DNA from: Luteococcus sp043424415
GTDB taxonomy: Bacteria > Actinomycetota > Actinomycetes > Propionibacteriales > Propionibacteriaceae
DNA length: 7,127 nt
NCBI RefSeq assembly: GCF_043424415.1
Contig: NZ_JBHWOO010000054.1
Span: 1 to 7,127 of the forward strand
Reading direction: 5' to 3'
The translations under genes were made by a program, and so were the position numbers. This document shows, one piece after another, positions 1 to 5,975 of this stretch. The notes under the pieces are model-generated. The model had not been told where the DNA came from. It ran no database searches and saw only the letters and a list, made by a program, of their open reading frames with translations. Position 1 is the stretch's first letter. Each line of letters opens with the position of its first letter.

Positions 1-15
1 TTGTCGATTTCTGGG

Positions 16-1104
16 TCATTGCGCCACCCTTCGCGGGCCCCCGGCGGTCCCCAGCCCTTCATCGAGGGTGGCATTGAGCCTTGCCAAACCGGCGATGTCG
101 GCGCCGGTCCCCAAGTGGTGCAGGTACCGGTTGGTGGTGGCGATGGACTCGTGACCCATCCAAGCCTGCACGGTCCCCGGGTCGACGCCACGGGCCAGCC
201 ACAGGCAGGCAGCGGTGTGGCGCAGGTCGTGGATGCGACGGCCCCGGGCAGTGTTCTTCCAGTCGAGGGTCCGCACGACGGCGTTGCGGTGCAGCTGGGC
301 GCCCATGTAGGTGGTCAGCAGCAGGTCGTCGGGGCCCTTGCCCAGGGTGAACCGCTTGATGATCGGAAGCACCCGGTTGGCCACGGGTACGCGACGAGAA
401 CGGCCACTCTTGGTGGCCTTCACCCCGACGCCCTCGGGAGCCGAGCGACGCACCAGCAGGGCTGGGGACGGCACTTCCACGAAGTCACCGACCCGCAGCT
501 CACGGGCCTCGGCCCAGCGAAGGCCGGTCCAGCCAAGGACGAGCATCACGTCGGCCAGCCGGGGGTCACGCAGCGCCCAGGCGTCGTGGACGGCTTCGAG
601 CTCGTCCTCGGTGAAGGGGTGCAGCTCGACTGGCGGGGCAGAACTCTTGGGCACCCGCACGGCCGCGACGGGGTTGGTGGCGATCAGCTTCTCCCGCACG
701 CACCAGGCGAAGAAGACCGACAGGCTGGCCCGGTATCGGACCACGGAGGTGTGCCCGAGCCCGCGTGACAGCAGCGACTCGAAGGAGCGGGCCACCTCGC
801 GGCCACTGACCGCCGAGACCTGCAGCGCCTGGAGGCTGGTCGGGACGAGGCGCAGCAGCTCACGGTCGGTCTGCCAGGTCTTCACCGCGACGGTGGTGCG
901 CCGGATCTCGAGCCAGCGGGGGAGCAGGTCACGCACCCGCTCCTTGCCAGCGAGGGGATCGACGCCACCGGCGAGGGCGGCACGTTCCCGGGTGAGCCAG
1001 GCATTGGCTTCCCGCCGGGTGTCGAAGGTGCGGGAGGCAACCTTCACTCGTCCGCTCTTGAGGTGGGCCCGCCAGCGTCCGTTCGGGGTCTTCTCGATGC
1101 TCAC
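16..1104 (-). CDS. int: Tyrosine recombinase (phage/AICE-type integrase)
   Basis: Site-specific recombinase expected to insert and excise the element at its att site. The 362-residue length is typical of AICE integrases. An N-terminal arm-binding region (about residues 1-55, starting SIEKTPNGRWRAHL) is followed by a SAM-like core-binding domain (about 58-150) and the catalytic domain. The visible catalytic set is complete: R196 in TGLRWAEA, a probable K232 in KATKSGRSRRVP, H292 and R295 in IHDLRHT, H318 in MGHES and the nucleophile Y327 in TNRYLHH. I chose the GTG at 1104-1102 because it overlaps the excisionase TGA as GTGA, the usual coupled arrangement; upstream residues in the same frame are shadow translation of the excisionase gene. 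It is the last gene of the minus-strand operon. Its stop is 15 bases from the window edge, so the att site is not visible. The family assignment is secure; the target site is unknown. Confidence 0.96.
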   Translation of the reverse strand: MSIEKTPNGRWRAHLKSGRVKVASRTFDTRREANAWLTRERAALAGGVDPLAGKERVRDLLPRWLEIRRTTVAVKTWQTDRELLRLVPTSLQALQVSAVSGREVARSFESLLSRGLGHTSVVRYRASLSVFFAWCVREKLIATNPVAAVRVPKSSAPPVELHPFTEDELEAVHDAWALRDPRLADVMLVLGWTGLRWAEARELRVGDFVEVPSPALLVRRSAPEGVGVKATKSGRSRRVPVANRVLPIIKRFTLGKGPDDLLLTTYMGAQLHRNAVVRTLDWKNTARGRRIHDLRHTAACLWLARGVDPGTVQAWMGHESIATTNRYLHHLGTGADIAGLARLNATLDEGLGTAGGPRRVAQ

Positions 1105-1310
1105 GCGGCAGCCCGCCGCAGCCAGGCCTCGACGTCGGCGCGCAGATAGCGGGGACAGGTCGGCGACAGCCAGGTGCAGCGCGGCCCCTGCCCGGTCTTG
1201 CGCCAGCGGCACAGGGTGGACGGCGAGACGCGGATCCACTGCGAAAGCTCTTCGCTGGTCAGGTAGTCGGACACGATGCCGGTGGCCGGCTTGGTGAGGG
1301 TGGTGGTCAT
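1101..1310 (-). CDS. xis: Excisionase-like small helix-turn-helix protein
   Basis: A 69-residue MerR-like (HTH_17-type) DNA-binding protein. The helix-turn-helix covers about residues 17-42 (LTSEELSQWIRVSPSTLCRW), followed by a basic wing and a closing YLRADVEAWL helix. This is the usual pattern for AICE and phage excisionases, which bend att DNA and bias the integrase toward excision; the function is inferred from family and position. The ATG at 1310 is preceded by AAAGGAG, with the GGAG 9 bases from the start, inside the end of the rep gene, whose TGA lies 3 bases upstream. Its own TGA overlaps the integrase GTG. The rep-xis-int order matches pSAM2. It could instead regulate the operon, as small HTH proteins here sometimes do both. 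Confidence 0.88.
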   Translation of the reverse strand: MTTTLTKPATGIVSDYLTSEELSQWIRVSPSTLCRWRKTGQGPRCTWLSPTCPRYLRADVEAWLRRAAA

Positions 1311-1313
1311 GGT

Positions 1314-2870
1314 TCAGCTCTCCTTTGAGTGGTGGGGGATCGAGTGGTGGGGGTGGGTGGTTGTGGCCTTCCACTGCGCGTACTCGCGGGCTCGCGCGGC
1401 AGCGGCCAGGGCGAGCGCCTCGTCGGCGGTGGTGTCCCAGCCGGTGCCGTCATAGGCCCAGTCGCGCAGCACAAGGGTGGTGTCGTCTTCCTTCTCTTCC
1501 GCGAGCAGGTCGACGGTGGACCAGTCGATGTGCCGGCCGGTGCGCTGCTGGTCGGCCATGAGTGACTGGAAGCGGGCGCGAGCGCGTCGCAGAGCGCCCA
1601 GAGTGATGGAGTAGCGGCGGCTCTTGGTGGAGAAGTGGCCGCGGAAGCCGAGTTCGTGGGACCACTTGCCCAGGTGTGCGTATACATCGAGGCCGTCCTT
1701 GCCGACGGGTTCGCGCACGTCGTGGCCGGTGCGGCGCAGGTTGTCCCGGCCTCGGGCATGGCCACACCAGGTGCGGCAGAGGGCGGCGAGCCGGTCGAGG
1801 TGCGGGTTGGTGGTGCCGTGCTTGGCGGCGGTGGCGTCCTTGGTGGCGTATTTGGCGAGGTAGCCGGCCACCTGGGCGGGCTGCAGCTCGCGGTCAGGAT
1901 CATCCGGACGGTGGTTGGTTCTGACGGGCTTCGCGTCGATCTGGGAGCCGAAGACCAGCAGCACAGGCTTGATGGACGGGTGCGGGGCTGGGGCGACGTA
2001 GGAGACGGCCACGGCAGCAGCACGGGCGGCGGCGGCGAGCAGTTCGGCGGTGATGCTGGTGGGGGCGGGGGCGCCGATGCCCTGGGCGACCGGGCCGTCG
2101 AGGCGGACAAGCGCGTGGAAGTGGATCGCGCCGCGGGTCTGCATCTCGGCGACCTTGGCGAACTGGATCGAACACACGTCGCGCAACTTGGACGGCTTGA
2201 CGCCGAGCAGGTGGGCGAGGTGCCGGCCGAGGGCGATGGTGAAGCGTCGCCACAGTTCGGGTGCCCACCACTGCCACATGAGGTGGTGGTCGTAGCGGTA
2301 GCACTCCTGGCACAACGGCTGACCCAGACAATCGTCGTCTGCGCCGTGACGGGTGTTACACCAGACGGGTCGGCCGTGGGGGCAGAGCTTGCCTTCTCGG
2401 CGGGGGTGGCAGGGCTTGCCGTTGCGGGTGCCGTGGACGGCGCCGAAGGAGGGTGCGGTGAGGGTGAGGAAGACCAGCGGGTTGTCGGCGACGGTCTCGG
2501 GGACGTTCTTGCCGCCGGTGATGCCGCAGCGGATCACCTCGAAGGTGTCGCGGGCATACAGGCGCGAGCAGGACGGGCAGACCGATTCGCGGCGGTTGCC
2601 GCACCGCTGGTACAGCACGCCGAGGGGCTGATCCTGCGAGCGGAAGACGGACAGCACTTCGCCGGTGTGGGCGTGGATGCGGGTGGTGGTGCCGGTGAGG
2701 CGGATGGGGTGGGCGCAGTGGCCGACGTGGGCGGCGGCTGTGGCGAAGGCGTCGAAGGTGCCGTTCTTGATGCGGTCGAGGAGTGCGGCCTGTGCGCGGG
2801 GGCTCAGGTCGAGGGTGAGAGGGGCGGCCTCTCCGAATCCCTCGAAGTGGGCCCCCGCGTGACCGGTCAT
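1314..2870 (-). CDS. repSA: RepSA-like rolling-circle replication initiator
   Basis: A 518-residue replication initiator of the pSAM2 RepSA family, expected to nick a double-strand origin and start rolling-circle replication of the excised element. Visible motifs are FLTLT at 134-138 (motif 1), the metal-binding HUH motif in AIHFHA (H250, H252) and the catalytic-tyrosine motif YLAKYATK at 337-344 (Y337 and Y341 both present). Cysteine clusters at C90/C98/C101 and C164/C171/C181/C187/C190 look like the zinc-binding region of this family. Downstream, GFRGHFSTKSRRYS (408-421) is another family hallmark. The ATG overlaps the stop of the transfer ATPase gene as ATGA, and the TGA lies 3 bases before the excisionase start, so translation is probably coupled on both sides. 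No frame break or missing key residue is seen. The family call rests on motifs and context; the nick site was not found. Confidence 0.93.
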   Translation of the reverse strand: MTGHAGAHFEGFGEAAPLTLDLSPRAQAALLDRIKNGTFDAFATAAAHVGHCAHPIRLTGTTTRIHAHTGEVLSVFRSQDQPLGVLYQRCGNRRESVCPSCSRLYARDTFEVIRCGITGGKNVPETVADNPLVFLTLTAPSFGAVHGTRNGKPCHPRREGKLCPHGRPVWCNTRHGADDDCLGQPLCQECYRYDHHLMWQWWAPELWRRFTIALGRHLAHLLGVKPSKLRDVCSIQFAKVAEMQTRGAIHFHALVRLDGPVAQGIGAPAPTSITAELLAAAARAAAVAVSYVAPAPHPSIKPVLLVFGSQIDAKPVRTNHRPDDPDRELQPAQVAGYLAKYATKDATAAKHGTTNPHLDRLAALCRTWCGHARGRDNLRRTGHDVREPVGKDGLDVYAHLGKWSHELGFRGHFSTKSRRYSITLGALRRARARFQSLMADQQRTGRHIDWSTVDLLAEEKEDDTTLVLRDWAYDGTGWDTTADEALALAAAARAREYAQWKATTTHPHHSIPHHSKES

Positions 2871-4594
2871 GCTGCCTGCGGTCCTTCCTGCTCATTGCCC
2901 TCGTCGCCACGGTCCCCGAGTGCCCCATCCCGATCCCCGAGCCTGTCGAGGGGATTTCCCTGCTCCTCGCGGTTGCGGGGCTGGCGGGGCTTGCGCGGGG
3001 CCTTGGGCTTACGAGCCCGCGGGGCCTTGGGCTTACGAGCCCGCGGGGCCGCGAACTCCTGGGCGGCATCGACCACCGGCGAAGTGACCGGGGGCAGGGC
3101 CTCTTCGGCGGCCTGCTGTTCGCTCGGCAGCTCGACGTGCACCGGGGACGGATACCGGCGGGCCACCTCGCGGATGGTCCTGTCGGGCCAGTAGTCGGCG
3201 CGAACCTTGTCGAAGGTGCCGTCCTCGTCCTGGATCCAGCCGGTGCCCTGCTGCGAGCGCAGGATGCGGTGGGCGGGTGCCACGCGGGTGGTCTCGTCAC
3301 CCAGCACCATGCGTGTCTCGGTGGAGCTGTTGAGCCGCAGCGCGAGGGCCTGGGTGAACAGGTTGCGCATGCCGACGATCTCCTTGCGCGGGTCCTGCAC
3401 GGCGGCGAGAACGACGACACCGAGGGCGCGTCCCTGGGTGAGCACCTCCGACAGCAGCCGGGAGGCCTCTTTCACGATCTCGGGCGGGCCGTAGGAGGTG
3501 AGCACGGCCAGCTCGTCGATGACCAGGAGGTGCAGCGGATCACCGGGCATGGGCGTGTGGAGACGGGAGACGCCGGCCATCAGCGCGCCGCGGTCCTCGA
3601 TCACCTTCATCAGCTGGCGCAACACCTCCAACGCCTGGGCGGGGGTGGTGGCCATGCAGCAGAACAGGTCCTTGCCCATGCCCAGTTCGAGGCCGTGCTT
3701 GAGGTCGATGCCCCACAGCTGCACCTCGACCCTGGGGACGGCCGGGGCGAGGTTCCCGACCACCGACCACATCGGCGAGCCCTTGCCCGACCCGGACGCA
3801 CCCACGATCAGCGTGTGCCGCCCGATCACCGGCAACCACCAGGTCGTGCCGGCCTGAGTACGGCCGGCAGCAACGACGCCCAGAGTGTCGATGTCGTCAC
3901 GGGTAATGATCGACGCCTCCCGTCCGGAGGCGAGGGCATTGCGCATCATGAGCTGCACCTCGACCTGGCACTCGGAGACGAACACGCACCGGCCCGAGGT
4001 GGCGGCGGCAGCAACCTGCAACGCGGGCACCGCAGCCTCGATCTCCTCCAGGGTCTGCCCGATGCGGGCCCTGATCCGAAGTACCAGCAGGTCACCCCGC
4101 GTCTCGACGCGCGACAGGTACGGCGCCACCCAGTGCTTCACCTCGCGGGGCTCGCGGACGTACTCGGTGTGGTCGCCCACGCGGACCTTGCGGGTGACCT
4201 TCTCGACGCGGGTGCGCTGCACCGACAAGCCGCATTCCCGGGCCAGCTCGTCCCAGTTCTTCCGGGCCCACCGGCGCCAGTGCCAGCGACGCCACGGTCC
4301 GGCCACAAACCGGTCGAAGGTGAACGGGTTGGCCAGCGACCACATGACGCTCAAGACCACAACCGCCATGTATGCGCCGAAGATCCAGCCCATGAGCTGC
4401 ACTCCGCGCTCGATGCCGAGGAGCCAGCAGCTCGCCAGCCACGAGGCGTCGCACGCGATGAAGAGCCACTTGGTGGCCCAGAACCCTTTGCCCAGACGGG
4501 CCAGCGCCACGCCGACGAGACGGATGCCGTGCCAGAGATTGGCCAGCACGGGCGGCGCAGTCCACCGGAAGCGGGGGATGGCGACGGTGGCCAT
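2867..4594 (-). CDS. Membrane-anchored FtsK/SpoIIIE-type DNA translocase (AICE transfer protein)
   Basis: A 575-residue ATPase expected to be the only major transfer protein of the element, moving double-stranded DNA between cells like TraB/TraSA of streptomycete elements. Two hydrophobic segments (about 42-60 and 67-87) anchor the N-terminus in the membrane. A middle domain (about 100-250) leads to the FtsK motor with Walker A GASGSGKGS at 265-273, Walker B LLVIDE at 356-361, and the LAAVQDPRKE and MRNLF segments near 396-413. The last 70 residues are low-complexity: a basic, proline-rich stretch (PRARKPKA, twice) and then an acidic tail. The start ATG lies 2 bases after the TGA that would end the upstream reading frame if its amber codon were ignored, and no strong Shine-Dalgarno is seen, so coupling to the upstream gene is likely. 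The stop overlaps the rep start. The ATPase class is secure; the transfer role is inferred from neighbours. Confidence 0.93.
   Translation of the reverse strand: MATVAIPRFRWTAPPVLANLWHGIRLVGVALARLGKGFWATKWLFIACDASWLASCWLLGIERGVQLMGWIFGAYMAVVVLSVMWSLANPFTFDRFVAGPWRRWHWRRWARKNWDELARECGLSVQRTRVEKVTRKVRVGDHTEYVREPREVKHWVAPYLSRVETRGDLLVLRIRARIGQTLEEIEAAVPALQVAAAATSGRCVFVSECQVEVQLMMRNALASGREASIITRDDIDTLGVVAAGRTQAGTTWWLPVIGRHTLIVGASGSGKGSPMWSVVGNLAPAVPRVEVQLWGIDLKHGLELGMGKDLFCCMATTPAQALEVLRQLMKVIEDRGALMAGVSRLHTPMPGDPLHLLVIDELAVLTSYGPPEIVKEASRLLSEVLTQGRALGVVVLAAVQDPRKEIVGMRNLFTQALALRLNSSTETRMVLGDETTRVAPAHRILRSQQGTGWIQDEDGTFDKVRADYWPDRTIREVARRYPSPVHVELPSEQQAAEEALPPVTSPVVDAAQEFAAPRARKPKAPRARKPKAPRKPRQPRNREEQGNPLDRLGDRDGALGDRGDEGNEQEGPQAA
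2997..3050. repeat. 24-base tandem repeat inside the transfer ATPase gene
   Basis: Two identical 24-base units lie head to tail at 2997-3020 and 3021-3044, followed by the first six bases of a third unit. Each unit encodes the eight residues of the PRARKPKA repeat in the translocase tail, and each contains the short inverted repeat GGGCTTACGAGCCC (5-base arms, 4-base loop). The unit length is a multiple of three, so copy number can change without breaking the frame. Confidence 0.9.
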
Positions 4595-4596
4595 GG

Positions 4597-4677
4597 TCAG
4601 GCCGCCTTGCCCTGGTCGCGGCCGGTAGAGGCGGTGGTCGGGGCGACGTCCTCGAAGCCGGTGGCGCGGATCGACTA
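4597..4677 (-). other. In-frame continuation of the Pra-like gene beyond an amber stop
   Basis: After the TAG at 4677-4675 the same frame stays open for 25 codons, beginning SIRATGF and ending GRDQGKAA, to a TGA at 4599-4597. That TGA lies 2 bases before the translocase ATG, matching the tight spacing of every other junction in this operon. Without it, a 78-base untranslated gap would separate two otherwise coupled genes. The SIRATG segment matches what I recall of the family's conserved C-terminus. The TAG is one base change from TAC, TAT or TGG. I infer that the gene originally ran to 4597. Confidence 0.7.
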
Positions 4678-5031
4678 CGCGAGCTTGGGACGCGGGCCGT
4701 TGTCATCGATCCACGGCGTGAGGGTGAGGCCGGTGAAGCGCACCGGCGTGAACGGGAAGCCCGACTTGTTCTCCGGCGGAACCGGCTGGTGCTGGGCCAC
4801 GATCTTCACCACAACCGTCTTCTCGCGGTTTCCGGCCTCGGGATCCGGGTCGAGGACGGCGACCTGCCAGATGGGGAGGCCGGTCTCCTTGTCGAGCTGC
4901 TGGGGACGAGACCCGTCGGGGCGGCGCACCTCGGGATCGAAGTTGAGGACGGGCTCCACGGCGCTCACCAGGAACGGCGGGAGAGGGAAGACCGTCTCCT
5001 GGGCGACGGTGAGCTTGCGAGCGATTGCCAT
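4675..5031 (-). CDS. Pra-like small protein (putative replication/integration/excision activator), probably C-terminally truncated
   Basis: First gene of the minus-strand operon, 118 residues to a TAG at 4677-4675. It resembles the small proteins encoded just upstream of FtsK-like genes in actinobacterial integrative elements, usually named plasmid replication, integration and excision activator. Family-like features, from memory rather than a search, are the opening MAIARKLTVAQETVFP, the central LDKETGLPIWQVAVLDPDPEA, TVVVKI and the late PFTPVRFTGLTLTPWID. There is no signal peptide or membrane segment. The ATG at 5031 has an AGGAG Shine-Dalgarno 6 bases upstream and a promoter about 75 bases further up. 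In relatives the chain continues through an aromatic residue followed by SxRAxG; here that aromatic position is an amber codon (see next entry). It may be a recent nonsense mutation, a sequencing error or a genuine shorter form. The activator role is inferred from family naming only. Confidence 0.75.
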   Translation of the reverse strand: MAIARKLTVAQETVFPLPPFLVSAVEPVLNFDPEVRRPDGSRPQQLDKETGLPIWQVAVLDPDPEAGNREKTVVVKIVAQHQPVPPENKSGFPFTPVRFTGLTLTPWIDDNGPRPKLA

Positions 5032-5053
5032 GACGCACTCCTGTTTAGAAGGT

Positions 5054-5068
5054 ATGAACCCGATTCAT
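5054..5068. promoter_or_regulatory. Short palindrome, possible operator in the operon leader
   Basis: ATGAA and TTCAT form perfect 5-base arms around CCCGA. The site lies between the predicted transcription start of the minus-strand operon and its Shine-Dalgarno. An imperfect direct repeat (CGATTCATG at 5061-5069, CGATTCCATG at 5074-5083) overlaps it. The size suits a repressor or activator half-site pair, but 5-base arms can arise by chance. Confidence 0.3.
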
Positions 5069-5105
5069 GCTGACGATTCCATGGAGTTTGTAGGGGGTAA
5101 ACATG

Positions 5106-5133
5106 AGAGTACACGCTCCGTTTGGCATGTCAA
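5106..5133 (-). promoter_or_regulatory. Predicted promoter of the transfer-replication-integration operon
   Basis: Reading the minus strand, a perfect -35 box TTGACA (5133-5128) is followed after 16 bases by TACTCT (5111-5106), which fits the actinobacterial TAnnnT -10 pattern. Transcription would start near 5099, leaving a leader of roughly 70 bases before the ATG at 5031. The box lies in the gap between the two divergent gene clusters, the expected place. Prediction by eye only. Confidence 0.6.
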
Positions 5134-5140
5134 GCACCTC

Positions 5141-5146
5141 TAAACT
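5141..5146 (+). promoter_or_regulatory. Possible -10 box for the plus-strand cluster
   Basis: TAAACT fits the TAnnnT pattern and ends 7 bases before the ATG at 5154, the geometry of a leaderless actinobacterial transcript. No convincing -35 box is seen at 16-18 bases; TTGGCA at 5122-5127 is only 13 bases away. Weak prediction. Confidence 0.25.
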
Positions 5147-5174
5147 GGACCCCATGCAGAGCGATCCGAAGTTC

Positions 5175-5181
5175 GAGGAGG
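5175..5181 (+). promoter_or_regulatory. Strong Shine-Dalgarno that selects the start of the HTH gene
   Basis: GAGGAGG ends 8 bases before the ATG at 5190, near-ideal spacing. It is the main reason for preferring that start over the in-frame ATGs at 5103 (preceded by a poorer AGGGGG) and 5154 (no Shine-Dalgarno, possibly leaderless). Confidence 0.6.
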
Positions 5182-5189
5182 TTCGTCAC

Positions 5190-5975
5190 ATGACGGACCC
5201 GCTGGCCCAGGCGCGCGCTGCGGGCGAGCTGATAGGCATCTACCAACAGCGCTCCGTCGAGTTGTCGCGCATTCGCAAGGCCGCAATGGAAGCCGCAGTG
5301 GATCAACGGGGGATCACCTTCACCGAGCTGGCCAAGGAGCTCGGCCTCACGAAGGGACGAGTCTCACAGATCCGTTCGGCTGCTCCACCCAAGGAGCGAG
5401 CGCTCTTCGGGGTGGGGCCCATCACCTTGGCTTTTCCGCTCCGAGCCGGCGTGCGTCCCGAGGGCACCGTCTCGCTCCATGACTCGGTTGCTTCTGACCA
5501 CATGGACAAGCTCCTCACATCGCTCAGTTTTGCTGTGAGCCGCTTCCACATCCCCGTCGACGGTGAGTGGACCCCGCCGGCTGATGCCGTCGCGATCTGT
5601 GGCCCGAAGTCCTCACATGTGACCGCTGACGCCATCGCGAATGACCCGTGGCTCGACTTCTCGCTGGACAGTGAAGGGCGCTGGATCCTGCGTGAGCATG
5701 ATGGCGACGCCTTCACCTCGCCGATCGACCTCGGCGATCCCAGCCAGGACATCGCCTACATCGCCAAGCTTCCACTCGGAGACGAGAGCATCTTCGTCAT
5801 CGCTAGCGTCCACGCGCTCGGCTCGGTCGGCGCGGTCGACTACCTCACGCATCACACCCGGGAGCTGTACGACGACGTGGGGGATCATCACTTCTCGATG
5901 ATCACAACCGGTCGATTCGATGATCGCGGCAACGCAATCGAGACGGAGGCGCTGTGGGGACCCAAGACCCACTAG
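5190..5975 (+). CDS. Helix-turn-helix protein with an unrecognised C-terminal domain
   Basis: A 261-residue protein from the ATG at 5190; starts at 5154 or 5103 would add 12 or 29 residues. Residues 1-40 form an amphipathic helical region (LAQARAAGELIGIYQQRSVELSRIRKAA). A sigma-factor-like helix-turn-helix follows at about 41-62 (GITFTELAKELGLTKGRVSQIR), so it probably binds DNA or a transcription complex. The remaining 180 residues are a separate globular domain with no membrane segment; notable stretches are AICGPKSS near 135-142, DPWLDFSLDSEGRW near 152-165 and IASVHALGSVGAVDYL at 204-219. I recognise this as a recurring actinobacterial arrangement but cannot assign a function. It overlaps the phosphatase gene by 22 bases, so the two are co-translated and probably act together, perhaps as a regulator controlled by dephosphorylation. 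It could also be a regulator of the divergent transfer operon. Confidence 0.82.
   Translation: MTDPLAQARAAGELIGIYQQRSVELSRIRKAAMEAAVDQRGITFTELAKELGLTKGRVSQIRSAAPPKERALFGVGPITLAFPLRAGVRPEGTVSLHDSVASDHMDKLLTSLSFAVSRFHIPVDGEWTPPADAVAICGPKSSHVTADAIANDPWLDFSLDSEGRWILREHDGDAFTSPIDLGDPSQDIAYIAKLPLGDESIFVIASVHALGSVGAVDYLTHHTRELYDDVGDHHFSMITTGRFDDRGNAIETEALWGPKTH

Larger units (their letters stand above)
5043..5145. repeat. Mirror-image motif bounding the divergent control region
   Basis: GTTTAGAAGGT at 5043-5053 and ACCTCTAAAC at 5136-5145 are reverse complements apart from one extra A. Read toward each gene, both clusters therefore have ACCT(T)CTAAAC just before a start codon: 11 bases before the ATG at 5031 on the minus strand and 8 bases before the ATG at 5154 on the plus strand. 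A related TAAAC occurs at 5098-5102. This could be a shared operator or paired -10-like elements. Confidence 0.4.

Noticed and set aside
1..15. Attachment site downstream of the integrase
   Set aside because: AICE att sites often sit beside int, but only 15 bases remain and no tRNA 3' end or repeat partner can be seen.
3789..4852. GACCCGGA-type octamers (about 3789-3796 and reverse complement near 4845-4852) resembling the TraB recognition repeats of streptomycete clt loci
   Set aside because: Only two isolated copies over 1 kb, both inside coding sequence (one encodes part of the Walker A loop), not a tandem cluster. Chance occurrence is likely at this GC content.
4703..5038. Alternative minus-strand frame over the Pra-like gene
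   Set aside because: Arg/Pro-rich shadow translation; the chosen frame has a Shine-Dalgarno, family-like sequence and operon-consistent spacing.
1635..5143. Long plus-strand open frames (1635-3194, 3137-5143) and one at 1-768
   Set aside because: They lie opposite the integrase, rep and translocase genes, which carry clear catalytic motifs. The plus-strand translations are low-complexity Gly/Ala/Val/Arg-rich with no recognisable motif, as expected of antisense frames in high-GC DNA.
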